Source: Achromobacter aegrifaciens
Lineage (GTDB): Bacteria; Pseudomonadota; Gammaproteobacteria; Burkholderiales; Burkholderiaceae_B
Length of the DNA: 64,000 nt
Assembly: GCF_902859735.1 (NCBI RefSeq)
Contig: NZ_CADIJY010000006.1
Location: 227,286 to 291,285, forward strand
Direction of reading: 5' to 3'
Shown here: positions 57,384 to 64,000 of the stretch, in pieces
How the letters are laid out: the number at the start of each line of letters is the position of its first letter
Numbering within the stretch: the first letter of the stretch is position 1
The notes under the pieces: model-generated
Told to the model about the DNA's origin: nothing
Database searches by the model: none
The model's input: the letters and a program-made list of their open reading frames with translations, nothing else
Translations under genes and position numbers: made by a program

Positions 57384-58358
57384 TCAGCCTTCCAGCCCCA
57401 GCTTGAGCATCTGGTGGCGCAGGGCGTGCCGCGTGAGCCCCAGGGACTCGGCGGCGCGCCCCAGGTTGCCGTCCTGGGCCTGCAAGGCCGCCCGGATCAG
57501 GCCGCGCTGGAACTGCGCGGACAGTTCGGCGTAGGTGCCGGCGGCGGCAGACGAGGCCGCCGGCGCGGGCTTGCCCGCTTCGCGCAGGATGCGCTGCGGC
57601 AGGTGTCGCGCCAGTACCGTGTCGCCGTCTTCCAGGATGCAGATGCGCTCCAGCAGATTGCTCAGTTCGCGCACATTGCCCGGCCAGGCGTAGGCCTTGA
57701 AAATGCGCCGCACCTCGGGATCGATGACGGTGAAACGGCTGCCGTGGGTGGCGTTGTAGCGTTCCAGGAAGCGCTGCGCCAGCACGATCACGTCATCGCC
57801 GCGCTCGCGCAACGGCGGCAGGTTGATCGACACCACCTGCAGGCGGTAATACAGGTCGTCGCGAAAGCGCCCGGCCTGCACCTCCCCCAACAGGATCTTG
57901 TTGGTGGCGGCGATGAAGCGCGCATCGACTGAAACCTCCTGGACGGAACCGATGCGCCGGAAGCGCCGGCTGTCCAGCAAGGTCAGGATCTTGGCCTGCA
58001 TGACCGGATCCAGCTCGCGGATTTCGTCCAGGAACACGCTGCCGCCATTGGCGGCTTCGAGCAGGCCGGTCTTGCGCGCCACCGCCCCGGTGAACGCGCC
58101 GCGTTCATGGCCGAACAATTCGGACTCGAGCAGGTTGCCCGGGATGGCGGCGCAGTTGATCTCGGTATAGCCCTTGGCCGCGCGCGCCGACTGCGCATGC
58201 AGGTTGCGGGCGACCAGCCCCTTGCCGGTGCCGGTTTCGCCGTAGATGAGGACGATGCTGGCCTTGCTGCGGGCGACCCGGCCGACCAGATCGCGCAGCG
58301 CCGCCATCGACGGGTGATCCCCGATGAGCGGCTCGCAGGCGGACGGGGCGGCAGGCAT
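57384..58358 (-). CDS. Compact sigma-54 dependent activator without sensor domain
   Basis: AAA+ enhancer-binding protein of 324 residues. Walker A is GETGTGKG (40-47), the sigma-54 contact loop GAFTGA is intact (87-92), Walker B is [12 protein letters not shown] (106-117), and a Fis-type HTH ends the protein ([26 protein letters not shown]). Only about 15 residues precede the AAA+ domain, so there is no receiver, GAF or PAS domain. This PspF-like layout implies control by a partner protein or by expression level. It converges on the AtuA/Bug operon, which has a sigma-54 promoter, and lies 13 bases after orn. Confidence 0.92.
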   Translation of the reverse strand: MPAAPSACEPLIGDHPSMAALRDLVGRVARSKASIVLIYGETGTGKGLVARNLHAQSARAAKGYTEINCAAIPGNLLESELFGHERGAFTGAVARKTGLLEAANGGSVFLDEIRELDPVMQAKILTLLDSRRFRRIGSVQEVSVDARFIAATNKILLGEVQAGRFRDDLYYRLQVVSINLPPLRERGDDVIVLAQRFLERYNATHGSRFTVIDPEVRRIFKAYAWPGNVRELSNLLERICILEDGDTVLARHLPQRILREAGKPAPAASSAAAGTYAELSAQFQRGLIRAALQAQDGNLGRAAESLGLTRHALRHQMLKLGLEG

Positions 58359-58371
58359 GGGCGGGGGCCGC

Positions 58372-58917
58372 TTATACCTTCAGGAAGTGTTCGCGGTAGT
58401 ACTTGAGCTCGTCGATCGATTCGTAGATGTCGGCCAGCGCTTCGTGGCGGCTCTTCTTCTCGAATCCCTTGTAGACGGCCGGCGCCCAGCGGCGGGCCAG
58501 TTCCTTCAGCGTGCTCACGTCCAGGTTGCGATAGTGGAAAAACTGCTCCAGGCGCGGCATGTAAGCAAACATGAAACGGCGGTCCTGGCTGATGGTGTTG
58601 CCGCACAGCGGCGACTTGCCCGCCGGCACATGCTGCGCCAGAAACGCCAGCAGCGTATCCTCGGCCTGCGCCTCGGAAATCGTGGACGCCTTGACCTTGT
58701 CGATCAGGCCGCTCTTGCCGTGCGTGGACTTGTTCCAGCTGTCCATGGCGTCGAGCAGGCTGTCGGGCTGGTGCACCACCAGCACGGGGCCCTCGGCCAC
58801 GACGGTCAGGTCGGGTTCCGTCACCACCACGGCGACTTCGATGATGCGTTCTTTCTCGGGGTCCAGGCCGGTCATTTCCATGTCCAGCCAAACCAGGCGG
58901 TTTTCGTTCACAGCCAT
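58372..58917 (-). CDS. orn: Oligoribonuclease
   Basis: 3'-5' exoribonuclease of 181 residues degrading di- and short oligoribonucleotides, including pGpG. DEDDh-motif residues are [12 protein letters not shown] at the N-terminus, [11 protein letters not shown] in the middle and [13 protein letters not shown] at the end. It is divergent from the M48 protease gene and precedes the sigma-54 activator gene closely. Confidence 0.96.
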   Translation of the reverse strand: MAVNENRLVWLDMEMTGLDPEKERIIEVAVVVTEPDLTVVAEGPVLVVHQPDSLLDAMDSWNKSTHGKSGLIDKVKASTISEAQAEDTLLAFLAQHVPAGKSPLCGNTISQDRRFMFAYMPRLEQFFHYRNLDVSTLKELARRWAPAVYKGFEKKSRHEALADIYESIDELKYYREHFLKV

Positions 58918-58980
58918 ATAATTTGCCTATAAAACGTTCGATTTTCGCACATACCCACACTTGAGCACGCCGCATCGCCC

Positions 58981-60231
58981 ATGTTCACATTGCTGTTCGT
59001 TGCCTTCCTGCTGACCGATATCGCCGTGCGCCTGTGGCTGGCTACGCGCCAGATCCGCCATGTCGCGCGCAACCGCGACCAGGTGCCGTCCGAATTCTCT
59101 CACCGTATCGGGCTGGCCAGCCACCAGCGGGCGGCGGACTACACCGTGGCGCGGGTCAAGCTGGGCATGCTGGAACGCACCTACGACGCCATCCTGCTGG
59201 TGTGCCTGACCCTGATGGGCGGACTGCAGCTCATCGACCTGATGGTGGCCCAGATTACCAGCAACGACTTCCTGCGCCAGATGCTGCTGCTGGTCGTGGT
59301 GGCGCTGTTGCTGGGCGTGCTGGGCCTGCCCTTCACGTTGTGGCGGCAGTTCAAGCTGGAAGCGCGCTTCGGCTTCAACCGCATGACGCCTGGCCTGTTC
59401 ATCGCCGACGCCGCCAAGGGCCTGCTGGTCGCGGCGGTGCTGGGCCTGCCGCTGGCGGCCGCGGTGCTGTGGCTGATGGGCAGCGCGGGCGCCTACTGGT
59501 GGGTGTGGGCCTGGGCGCTGTGGACCGCGTTCAACCTGGCGCTATTGATCGTCTACCCGATGTTCATCGCCCCGCTCTTCAATAAATTCACGCCGCTGTC
59601 CGACCCGGAGCTGGCCGGCCGCATCCAGCGCCTGGCCCAGCGCTGCGGCTTTGCGCTCAACGGCCTGTTCGTGATGGACGGCTCGCGCCGCTCCGCCCAC
59701 GGCAATGCCTACTTCACGGGCTTCGGCCGCTCGCGCCGCATCGTGTTCTTCGACACCCTGCTGGCGCGCCTGAACGGCGACGAGATCGAAGCCGTGCTGG
59801 CGCACGAGCTGGGCCATTTCGCCAAGCGCCACATCGTCAAGCGCATCGTCTTCAGCTTCGCCGCCGCGCTGGTTTTCTTCGCCATCCTGGGCTGGATCTC
59901 GCAACAGCCCTGGTTCTACGTGGGACTGGGCGTCATGCCGCAACTGGGCGGACGCAACGACGCCATGGCGCTGCTGCTGTTCTTCCTGGTGATCCCCGTC
60001 TTCACTTTCATGCTCACGCCCGTGGCCAGCTGGTACTCGCGCCGCGACGAGTTCGAAGCGGACCGCTACGCGGCCGAACAGAGCTCGCCGGAACGCCTGG
60101 TGTCCGCGCTGGTCAAACTCTACGACGACAACGCCGCCACCTTGACTCCCGACCCCGTGCACTCCGCCTTCTACGACAGCCATCCCCCCGCCGCCGTGCG
60201 CATCCGCCACCTGACGGCGGCCGCTGCATGA
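58981..60231 (+). CDS. M48 family (Ste24-like) membrane metalloprotease
   Basis: Polytopic zinc protease of 416 residues resembling CAAX prenyl protease 1. Several membrane segments occupy the first 200 residues. The zinc motif is VLAHELGHFAKRH (HExxH), and the distal Glu is in RRDEFEADRYAAEQ. Bacterial members likely take part in membrane protein quality control; the substrate is unknown. Its stop overlaps the rsgA ATG as ATGA. The orn/M48/rsgA neighbourhood recurs in Burkholderiales. Confidence 0.93.
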   Translation: MFTLLFVAFLLTDIAVRLWLATRQIRHVARNRDQVPSEFSHRIGLASHQRAADYTVARVKLGMLERTYDAILLVCLTLMGGLQLIDLMVAQITSNDFLRQMLLLVVVALLLGVLGLPFTLWRQFKLEARFGFNRMTPGLFIADAAKGLLVAAVLGLPLAAAVLWLMGSAGAYWWVWAWALWTAFNLALLIVYPMFIAPLFNKFTPLSDPELAGRIQRLAQRCGFALNGLFVMDGSRRSAHGNAYFTGFGRSRRIVFFDTLLARLNGDEIEAVLAHELGHFAKRHIVKRIVFSFAAALVFFAILGWISQQPWFYVGLGVMPQLGGRNDAMALLLFFLVIPVFTFMLTPVASWYSRRDEFEADRYAAEQSSPERLVSALVKLYDDNAATLTPDPVHSAFYDSHPPAAVRIRHLTAAAA

Positions 60232-61133
60232 CCGCGCCGTCCAACGAAGGCCGCATCATCGCCGCCCACGGGCGCCACTACACGGTGGAGCTCGCCGACG
60301 GCACGCTGCGCAAGTGCTTCCCGCGCGGCAAGAAGGCAGGCGCCGCCGTCGGCGACCGCGTGCGCATCACCCCCCAGGGCAAGGACGAAGGCGCCATCGA
60401 CGCCATCCTGCCGCGGCGCAATCTGCTGTACCGCTCGGACGAAATGCGTTCCAAGCAGTTCGCCTCCAACGTCGACCAGTTGCTGATCGTGGTCGCCGTG
60501 CAGCCCACGTTTTCGGACGACCTGACCGGCCGCGCCCTGGCCGGCGCCTGGAGCGCGGATATCGCGCCCATCATCATCCTCAACAAGACCGACCTGGCGG
60601 ACGAACTGCCGGCGGCGCGCGCGCGGCTGGCGCCGATCGCCGCGCTGGGCGTGGACGTGATCGAACTCAGCGCGCTGGAACCCGAAAAGGTGCATACGCT
60701 GCTGGCGCCGCGCCTGGCCGGACACACCAGCCTGCTGCTGGGCCAGAGCGGCATGGGCAAGTCCACGCTGCTCAACGCCCTGGTGCCCGACGCGGCCGCT
60801 CCCACCCGCGAGCACTCCACCGCGCTGGACATGGGCAAGCACACCACCACCAGCACGCGGCTCTATCACCTGCCCGCGCCGGGCGGCGACCTGATCGACT
60901 CGCCGGGCTTCCAGGCCTTTGGCCTGCAGCATCTGAGCCGTGAGGACATCATCCGCGGCTTCCCGGAGTTCACCAAGCCCATCGAGGAGTGCCGTTTCTA
61001 CAACTGCACCCACCGCCAGGAACCCGGCTGCGGCGTGGTCGCGGCCTTGCAGGCGGGCGCAATCGATCCGGCGCGCTACGCCTTGTACCAGCGCATCCTG
61101 GAAGAAAACCTGGCGGGACAGCAGCGCTACTAG
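60228..61133 (+). CDS. rsgA: Ribosome small subunit-dependent GTPase A
   Basis: Circularly permuted GTPase of 301 residues aiding late 30S maturation. The N-terminal OB fold (residues about 5-70) is followed by G4 (ILNKTDLADEL) before G1 (GQSGMGKSTLLNAL) and G3 (DSPGFQAFGL), the permuted order. The C-terminal zinc site is CRFYNCTHRQEPGC. ATG overlaps the M48 stop. A terminator follows after 63 bases. Confidence 0.96.
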   Translation: MTAPSNEGRIIAAHGRHYTVELADGTLRKCFPRGKKAGAAVGDRVRITPQGKDEGAIDAILPRRNLLYRSDEMRSKQFASNVDQLLIVVAVQPTFSDDLTGRALAGAWSADIAPIIILNKTDLADELPAARARLAPIAALGVDVIELSALEPEKVHTLLAPRLAGHTSLLLGQSGMGKSTLLNALVPDAAAPTREHSTALDMGKHTTTSTRLYHLPAPGGDLIDSPGFQAFGLQHLSREDIIRGFPEFTKPIEECRFYNCTHRQEPGCGVVAALQAGAIDPARYALYQRILEENLAGQQRY

Positions 61134-61196
61134 CGTGTCGTCCAATGGGAACCTGCTGCGAAGTCCGACACACACTCCCCTGGACGTTCCGTAATT

Positions 61197-61225
61197 GAAT
61201 ACGGCCCCTGTACGGGGCCGTATTC
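61197..61225. terminator. Hairpin terminator between rsgA and nudL
   Basis: GAATACGGCCCC (61197-61208) pairs perfectly with GGGGCCGTATTC (61214-61225) around five bases. It has no long T run, but it lies between convergent genes and is the only candidate terminator there. Confidence 0.65.
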
Positions 61226-61269
61226 ATTGGCAGCGAAAGCCGGAAACCAAGGCCGGCTCGCGGCGGGGA

Positions 61270-62001
61270 TCAACGGGGCGTAAAGCCGTGGCGCAGCAGA
61301 TGGTAGAGGTTGCGCAACATGCCGGCTGTCGCGCCCCAGATGAAATGCTTGCCGTAAGGCATGCCGTAGTACTGGCGCACCCGGCCGTCATCCAGGCGGG
61401 CCTCATAGAGCCGGTGATTGGCGGGATCCATCAGGAAGGACAACGGCACTTCGAATACTTCCGCCACCTCGAAGGCGTCGGGCGCCAGGTCAAAGCCTGG
61501 ACGCACCAGCGACACCACCGGAATGATGGAGAACCCCGTCGCCGTCAGATACGGCGGCATGCTGCCCAGCACTTCGACGTGGTTGGCGGGCAGCCCGGTT
61601 TCTTCCTGCGCTTCGCGCAAGGCCGCGGCCTCCGGCGTGGAGTCGCTGGTTTCGATGCGCCCGCCCGGAAAGCTGATCTGGCCGGCATGGTCATGCAGGT
61701 GGGCGGCGCGCTGCGTCAGCATGATGTGCACGCCGTTGTCGCGCGTTACCAGCGGAATCAGCACCGCCGCAGGCACGGGCACGCCTTCGCGGCCCGGATA
61801 ACGCAGGTCGGTGTCGCGCGACAGCTCCAGCGTCCAGGTGGACGGCTGGCTGAGCGTGCCCCGCAACGAATCCGGGGTCAACAGGCTGGCGGGCACGGCC
61901 GGCAAGGACGCGTTGGCCACCACCCAGGGTTGCGTCGCCGGATCGAAGCCGGGACGCGCCAGCGGCCGCCGGGGCCGCGGGGAAGACGAGGAATCAGACA
62001 T
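61270..62001 (-). CDS. CoA pyrophosphatase (Nudix, NudL-like)
   Basis: Nudix hydrolase of 243 residues that splits CoA and derivatives to phosphopantetheine and 3',5'-ADP. The Nudix box is at residues 113-137, GGRIETSDSTPEAAALREAQ followed by EETGL. The preceding QRAAHLHDHAGQISFPGG is the CoA-specific signature. I start at ATG 62001; a frame reaching 62025 lies inside the rplS terminator region. It is downstream of rplS on the same strand. Confidence 0.9.
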   Translation of the reverse strand: MSDSSSSPRPRRPLARPGFDPATQPWVVANASLPAVPASLLTPDSLRGTLSQPSTWTLELSRDTDLRYPGREGVPVPAAVLIPLVTRDNGVHIMLTQRAAHLHDHAGQISFPGGRIETSDSTPEAAALREAQEETGLPANHVEVLGSMPPYLTATGFSIIPVVSLVRPGFDLAPDAFEVAEVFEVPLSFLMDPANHRLYEARLDDGRVRQYYGMPYGKHFIWGATAGMLRNLYHLLRHGFTPR

Positions 62002-62029
62002 ACGTCTCTGCAAAAGACTCTGCAAAAAG

Positions 62030-62057
62030 AAAAAGGCACCCTCGCAGGTGCCTTTTT
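62030..62057 (-). terminator. rplS terminator
   Basis: AAAAAGGCACC (62030-62040) pairs with GGTGCCTTTTT (62047-62057) around six bases. Read leftward, it has a T run, and it lies 79 bases after the rplS stop. Confidence 0.88.
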
Positions 62058-62136
62058 AACCCGGAAACCCGTGCCGAACGAAAACGCTGGATGGCGTGAG
62101 CGTCCGACACTGGTAGGGCCGTGTGCCGATAAGCGA

Positions 62137-62517
62137 TCAAGCCGCCGAGGCTTGCTTGCTGACCAGCTTTTCCTTGATACGCGCCGACTTGCCCGAGCGG
62201 TTGCGCAGGTAGTACAGCTTGGCGCGGCGCACGTCGCCGCGGCGCTTGACTTCGATGCCGGCGATTTGCGGCGAGTACAGCTGGAACGTACGTTCCACGG
62301 CTTCACCCGACGAAATCTTGCGCACGGTGAACGCGGAGTTCAGGCCGCGGTTGCGCTTGGCGATCACGACGCCTTCGAAAGCCTGCACGCGCTTGCGGGT
62401 GCCTTCAACGACGTTCACGCTCACGATGACGGTGTCACCAGGAGCAAATTCAGGCTTGGCTTGACCGCCGGTCAGGCGGGCAATTTCTTCCTGTTCCAGG
62501 ATAGCGATAAGGTTCAT
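62137..62517 (-). CDS. rplS: 50S ribosomal protein bL19
   Basis: Ribosomal protein of 126 residues at the 30S-50S interface. [36 protein letters not shown] and [26 protein letters not shown] are its signatures. It is normally the last gene of rpsP-rimM-trmD-rplS. Here it stands alone, with an opposite-strand transporter gene upstream, and has its own promoter and terminator. Confidence 0.97.
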   Translation of the reverse strand: MNLIAILEQEEIARLTGGQAKPEFAPGDTVIVSVNVVEGTRKRVQAFEGVVIAKRNRGLNSAFTVRKISSGEAVERTFQLYSPQIAGIEVKRRGDVRRAKLYYLRNRSGKSARIKEKLVSKQASAA

Positions 62518-62711
62518 GAGAACTCCTAGATCATCATGTCTTTGCGGACTAAAACTTTTGCCGTTCGATGTTGTTCACGTGGCTTCTGCAGGATTGCGCT
62601 ATAAGCACAAGCCCGCATCCATCGCGTGTTGCACGGCCAACTGACGCTAAGGCCAGCTCCCGTTGCATGTGCCGCAAGCAGAGGATGAGATTTGGCAAAC
62701 CAATGATTCTA
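62518..62711 (-). promoter_or_regulatory. rplS promoter and long 5' leader
   Basis: Read leftward, a TAGAAT -10 box lies at 62711-62706 with a weak -35 (TGATGC, 18-base spacer). Transcription would leave an untranslated leader of about 180 bases before rplS, long enough for a regulatory fold. I see no diagnostic structure by eye. Confidence 0.45.
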
Positions 62712-62815
62712 CACCAAAAATCGCTCCGGGCATCAGGTAACATGGCCCCGGTTCTCGCGGTTTGGAGTACCCTTCCGTCTTCTGTAACAAACACGTCATC
62801 TGGCGCTGTTCCTTC

Positions 62816-63688
62816 ATGTCGTATTCGTCCCTGATATTGGTCGTCCTGGCGGCAATGGCCCACGCCACGTGGAATCTGCTCGCCAAGCGCGCGGCCATGG
62901 TGGGCGCTCCCTTCGTCTTCGCCTATGGCCTGTGCGCCTCGGTACTGTATGCGCCGTGGGTCATCTGGGTGCTGTTGCACGACGGCATGACCTGGACCTG
63001 GCCCGTGGTCGGCGCCATCCTGACTTCCAGCCTGTTGCATCTGGGCTACAGCCTGTGCCTGCAACGCGGGTACCAGGTGGCCGACCTGTCTGTGGTCTAC
63101 CCCATCGCACGGGGCACCGGGCCGCTGCTGTCCACCACCGGCGCCTTTCTGCTGCTGGGCGAACCCGCCACCAGCACCGGCATCATCGGCATGCTTTGCG
63201 TAGTGGGCGGGGTGCTGCTGATCGCAACCCAGGGCCGCCTGGCCATTTTCAAGCAGGCCCAGGCCTGGGTGGGCGTGCGCTGGGGCGTGGTGATCGGCCT
63301 GTTCATCGCGGCCTATACCGTCGTCGACGCCTACGGCGTGAAGGTGCTGCTGATCAGCCCCGTGCTGTTCGACTGGTTTACCTGCGTGACCCGCACGACC
63401 ATGATGGCCCCCCACATGCTGCGCCGCCGCCCCCAGTCCTGGGAGGCCATGCGCGGGCACTGGCATCTGGCGCTGGCCGTGGGCCTCTTGTCGCCGCTGG
63501 GCTACATCCTGGTGCTGTACGCGCTGCGCAACGGCGCGCCGCTGAGCCTGGTAGCCCCTGCCCGGGAAATGTCCATGATGCTGGGCACCCTGGCCGGCAT
63601 GTTCCTGCTGCGCGAAAAAGTCGGACCGGGCCGGCTGGCTGGCTGCCTGGCCATCCTGGCGGGCGTCGTTCTGCTGGGTTCAAGCTGA
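62816..63688 (+). CDS. EamA family (DMT superfamily) transporter
   Basis: Ten-segment drug/metabolite transporter of 290 residues made of two EamA halves. Seen are MAHATWNLLAKRAAMVGAPFVF at the start, the VVYPIARGTGPLLSTTGAFLLLGE end of the first half, and SLVAPAREMSMMLGTLAGMFLLREK in the second. Such proteins export amino acids, purines or polar metabolites; the substrate is unknown. I start at ATG 62816, where the first membrane segment begins; the frame continues 18 codons upstream without homology. Confidence 0.9.
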   Translation: MSYSSLILVVLAAMAHATWNLLAKRAAMVGAPFVFAYGLCASVLYAPWVIWVLLHDGMTWTWPVVGAILTSSLLHLGYSLCLQRGYQVADLSVVYPIARGTGPLLSTTGAFLLLGEPATSTGIIGMLCVVGGVLLIATQGRLAIFKQAQAWVGVRWGVVIGLFIAAYTVVDAYGVKVLLISPVLFDWFTCVTRTTMMAPHMLRRRPQSWEAMRGHWHLALAVGLLSPLGYILVLYALRNGAPLSLVAPAREMSMMLGTLAGMFLLREKVGPGRLAGCLAILAGVVLLGSS

Positions 63689-63776
63689 CGAACCCTGCTC
63701 CGGGCAGTTCCGGCTGGCGGGGCTGGCGCGTACCGGTTACGCCTTGCCTGCCGGCTACCGCCGGGCATCCGACCGT

Positions 63777-64000
63777 TCAGAATCCGGCGGCCGCGCCCAG
63801 CCACATCAGGCCAGGAATGATCGCGCCCCAGGCCAGCACCATCACCACATCTATCACCATGGCCTTCATGGTCACTTGAGCCGTCACGGGTTCCACCGTG
63901 GCGTTACCCAGGCTGCGCTCGCGCGCGGCAGGCGCGGCGGCAACCGCGGCCTCGACCGGTGCTGCGGGCGCAGGCATCGGCGCGGCGACGGCTGGGCCTG
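63777..64000 (-). CDS. 3' end of an unrecognised membrane-anchored protein
   Basis: Leftward frame open to the right edge. The visible 74 residues are an Ala/Pro-rich linker (PAPAAPVEAAVAAAPAA) followed by a C-terminal hydrophobic segment (AMVIDVVMVLAWGAIIPGLMWLGAA) and a short end. It reads as a tail-anchored or periplasm-linker protein. I do not recognise the family, and whether the frame has a start inside or beyond the window is unknown; the ATG at 63977 would give only 66 residues. Confidence 0.5.
   Translation of the reverse strand, partial: GPAVAAPMPAPAAPVEAAVAAAPAARERSLGNATVEPVTAQVTMKAMVIDVVMVLAWGAIIPGLMWLGAAAGF

Overview
This window looks like chromosomal DNA of a high-GC betaproteobacterium of the order Burkholderiales, most likely family Alcaligenaceae (Achromobacter/Bordetella type). 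That placement is an inference. It rests on the gene orders (rimP-nusA-infB-rbfA-truB-typA, paaABCDE with paaX, kynB/kynA), on Bug-type periplasmic binding proteins beside LysR regulators, and on overall codon use; no rRNA or species marker is present. I see no insertion sequence, prophage or CRISPR array. Almost the whole window is housekeeping or catabolic chromosome.

Layout, left to right. 1-8.4 kb: the 5' part of an L-serine deaminase gene, a Na/Pi cotransporter, a dienelactone hydrolase, a ZIP metal transporter, polA and a LOG-family nucleotide phosphoribohydrolase. 8.5-12 kb: an AbgB-like amidohydrolase and a Bug binding protein, divergent from a LysR gene. 12-17.6 kb: a benzoate/catechol block (benD-like dehydrogenase, aromatic-acid MFS carrier, catA, catB) divergent from a LysR gene, with a clear inverted-repeat operator between catB and the regulator. 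17.6-25.8 kb: the translation/transcription operon rimP-nusA-infB-rbfA-truB-typA, all leftward, preceded by an attenuator-like hairpin. 26.2-29.2 kb: rluB and scpB, each with an unusually long low-complexity tail. 29.3-32.5 kb: tRNA-fMet, a gene-free stretch, a LysR gene, a CobW-family GTPase, tRNA-Asn and tRNA-Thr.

32.6-36.1 kb: a two-component system followed by a MucD/DegP-type periplasmic protease. 36.1-41.3 kb: maiA, ispH, fkpB, radC, kynB, kynA and rpmE2. 41.4-44.5 kb: a polytopic glycosyltransferase overlapping a MATE transporter gene. 44.5-53.8 kb: a phenylacetate catabolic operon (paaA-B-C-D-E-N-G-I-K, leftward) divergent from its regulator paaX. 53.9-58.4 kb: nnrE, then a sigma-54 promoter with palindromic upstream sites in front of an AtuA-like gene, a DUF4387 gene and a Bug gene, facing a compact sigma-54 activator gene that lacks a sensor domain. 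58.4-64 kb: orn, an M48 protease, rsgA, a CoA pyrophosphatase, rplS, an EamA transporter and the 3' end of an unrecognised gene.

Functionally, three aromatic routes (benzoate/catechol, phenylacetate, tryptophan-kynurenine) and maleylacetoacetate isomerase sit among core genes. This suggests a soil- or host-associated generalist. Both the catechol and kynurenine blocks are incomplete within the window: catC and benABC are absent, and kynU is missing between kynB and kynA. The least understood unit is the sigma-54 dependent AtuA/DUF4387/Bug operon with its own activator.
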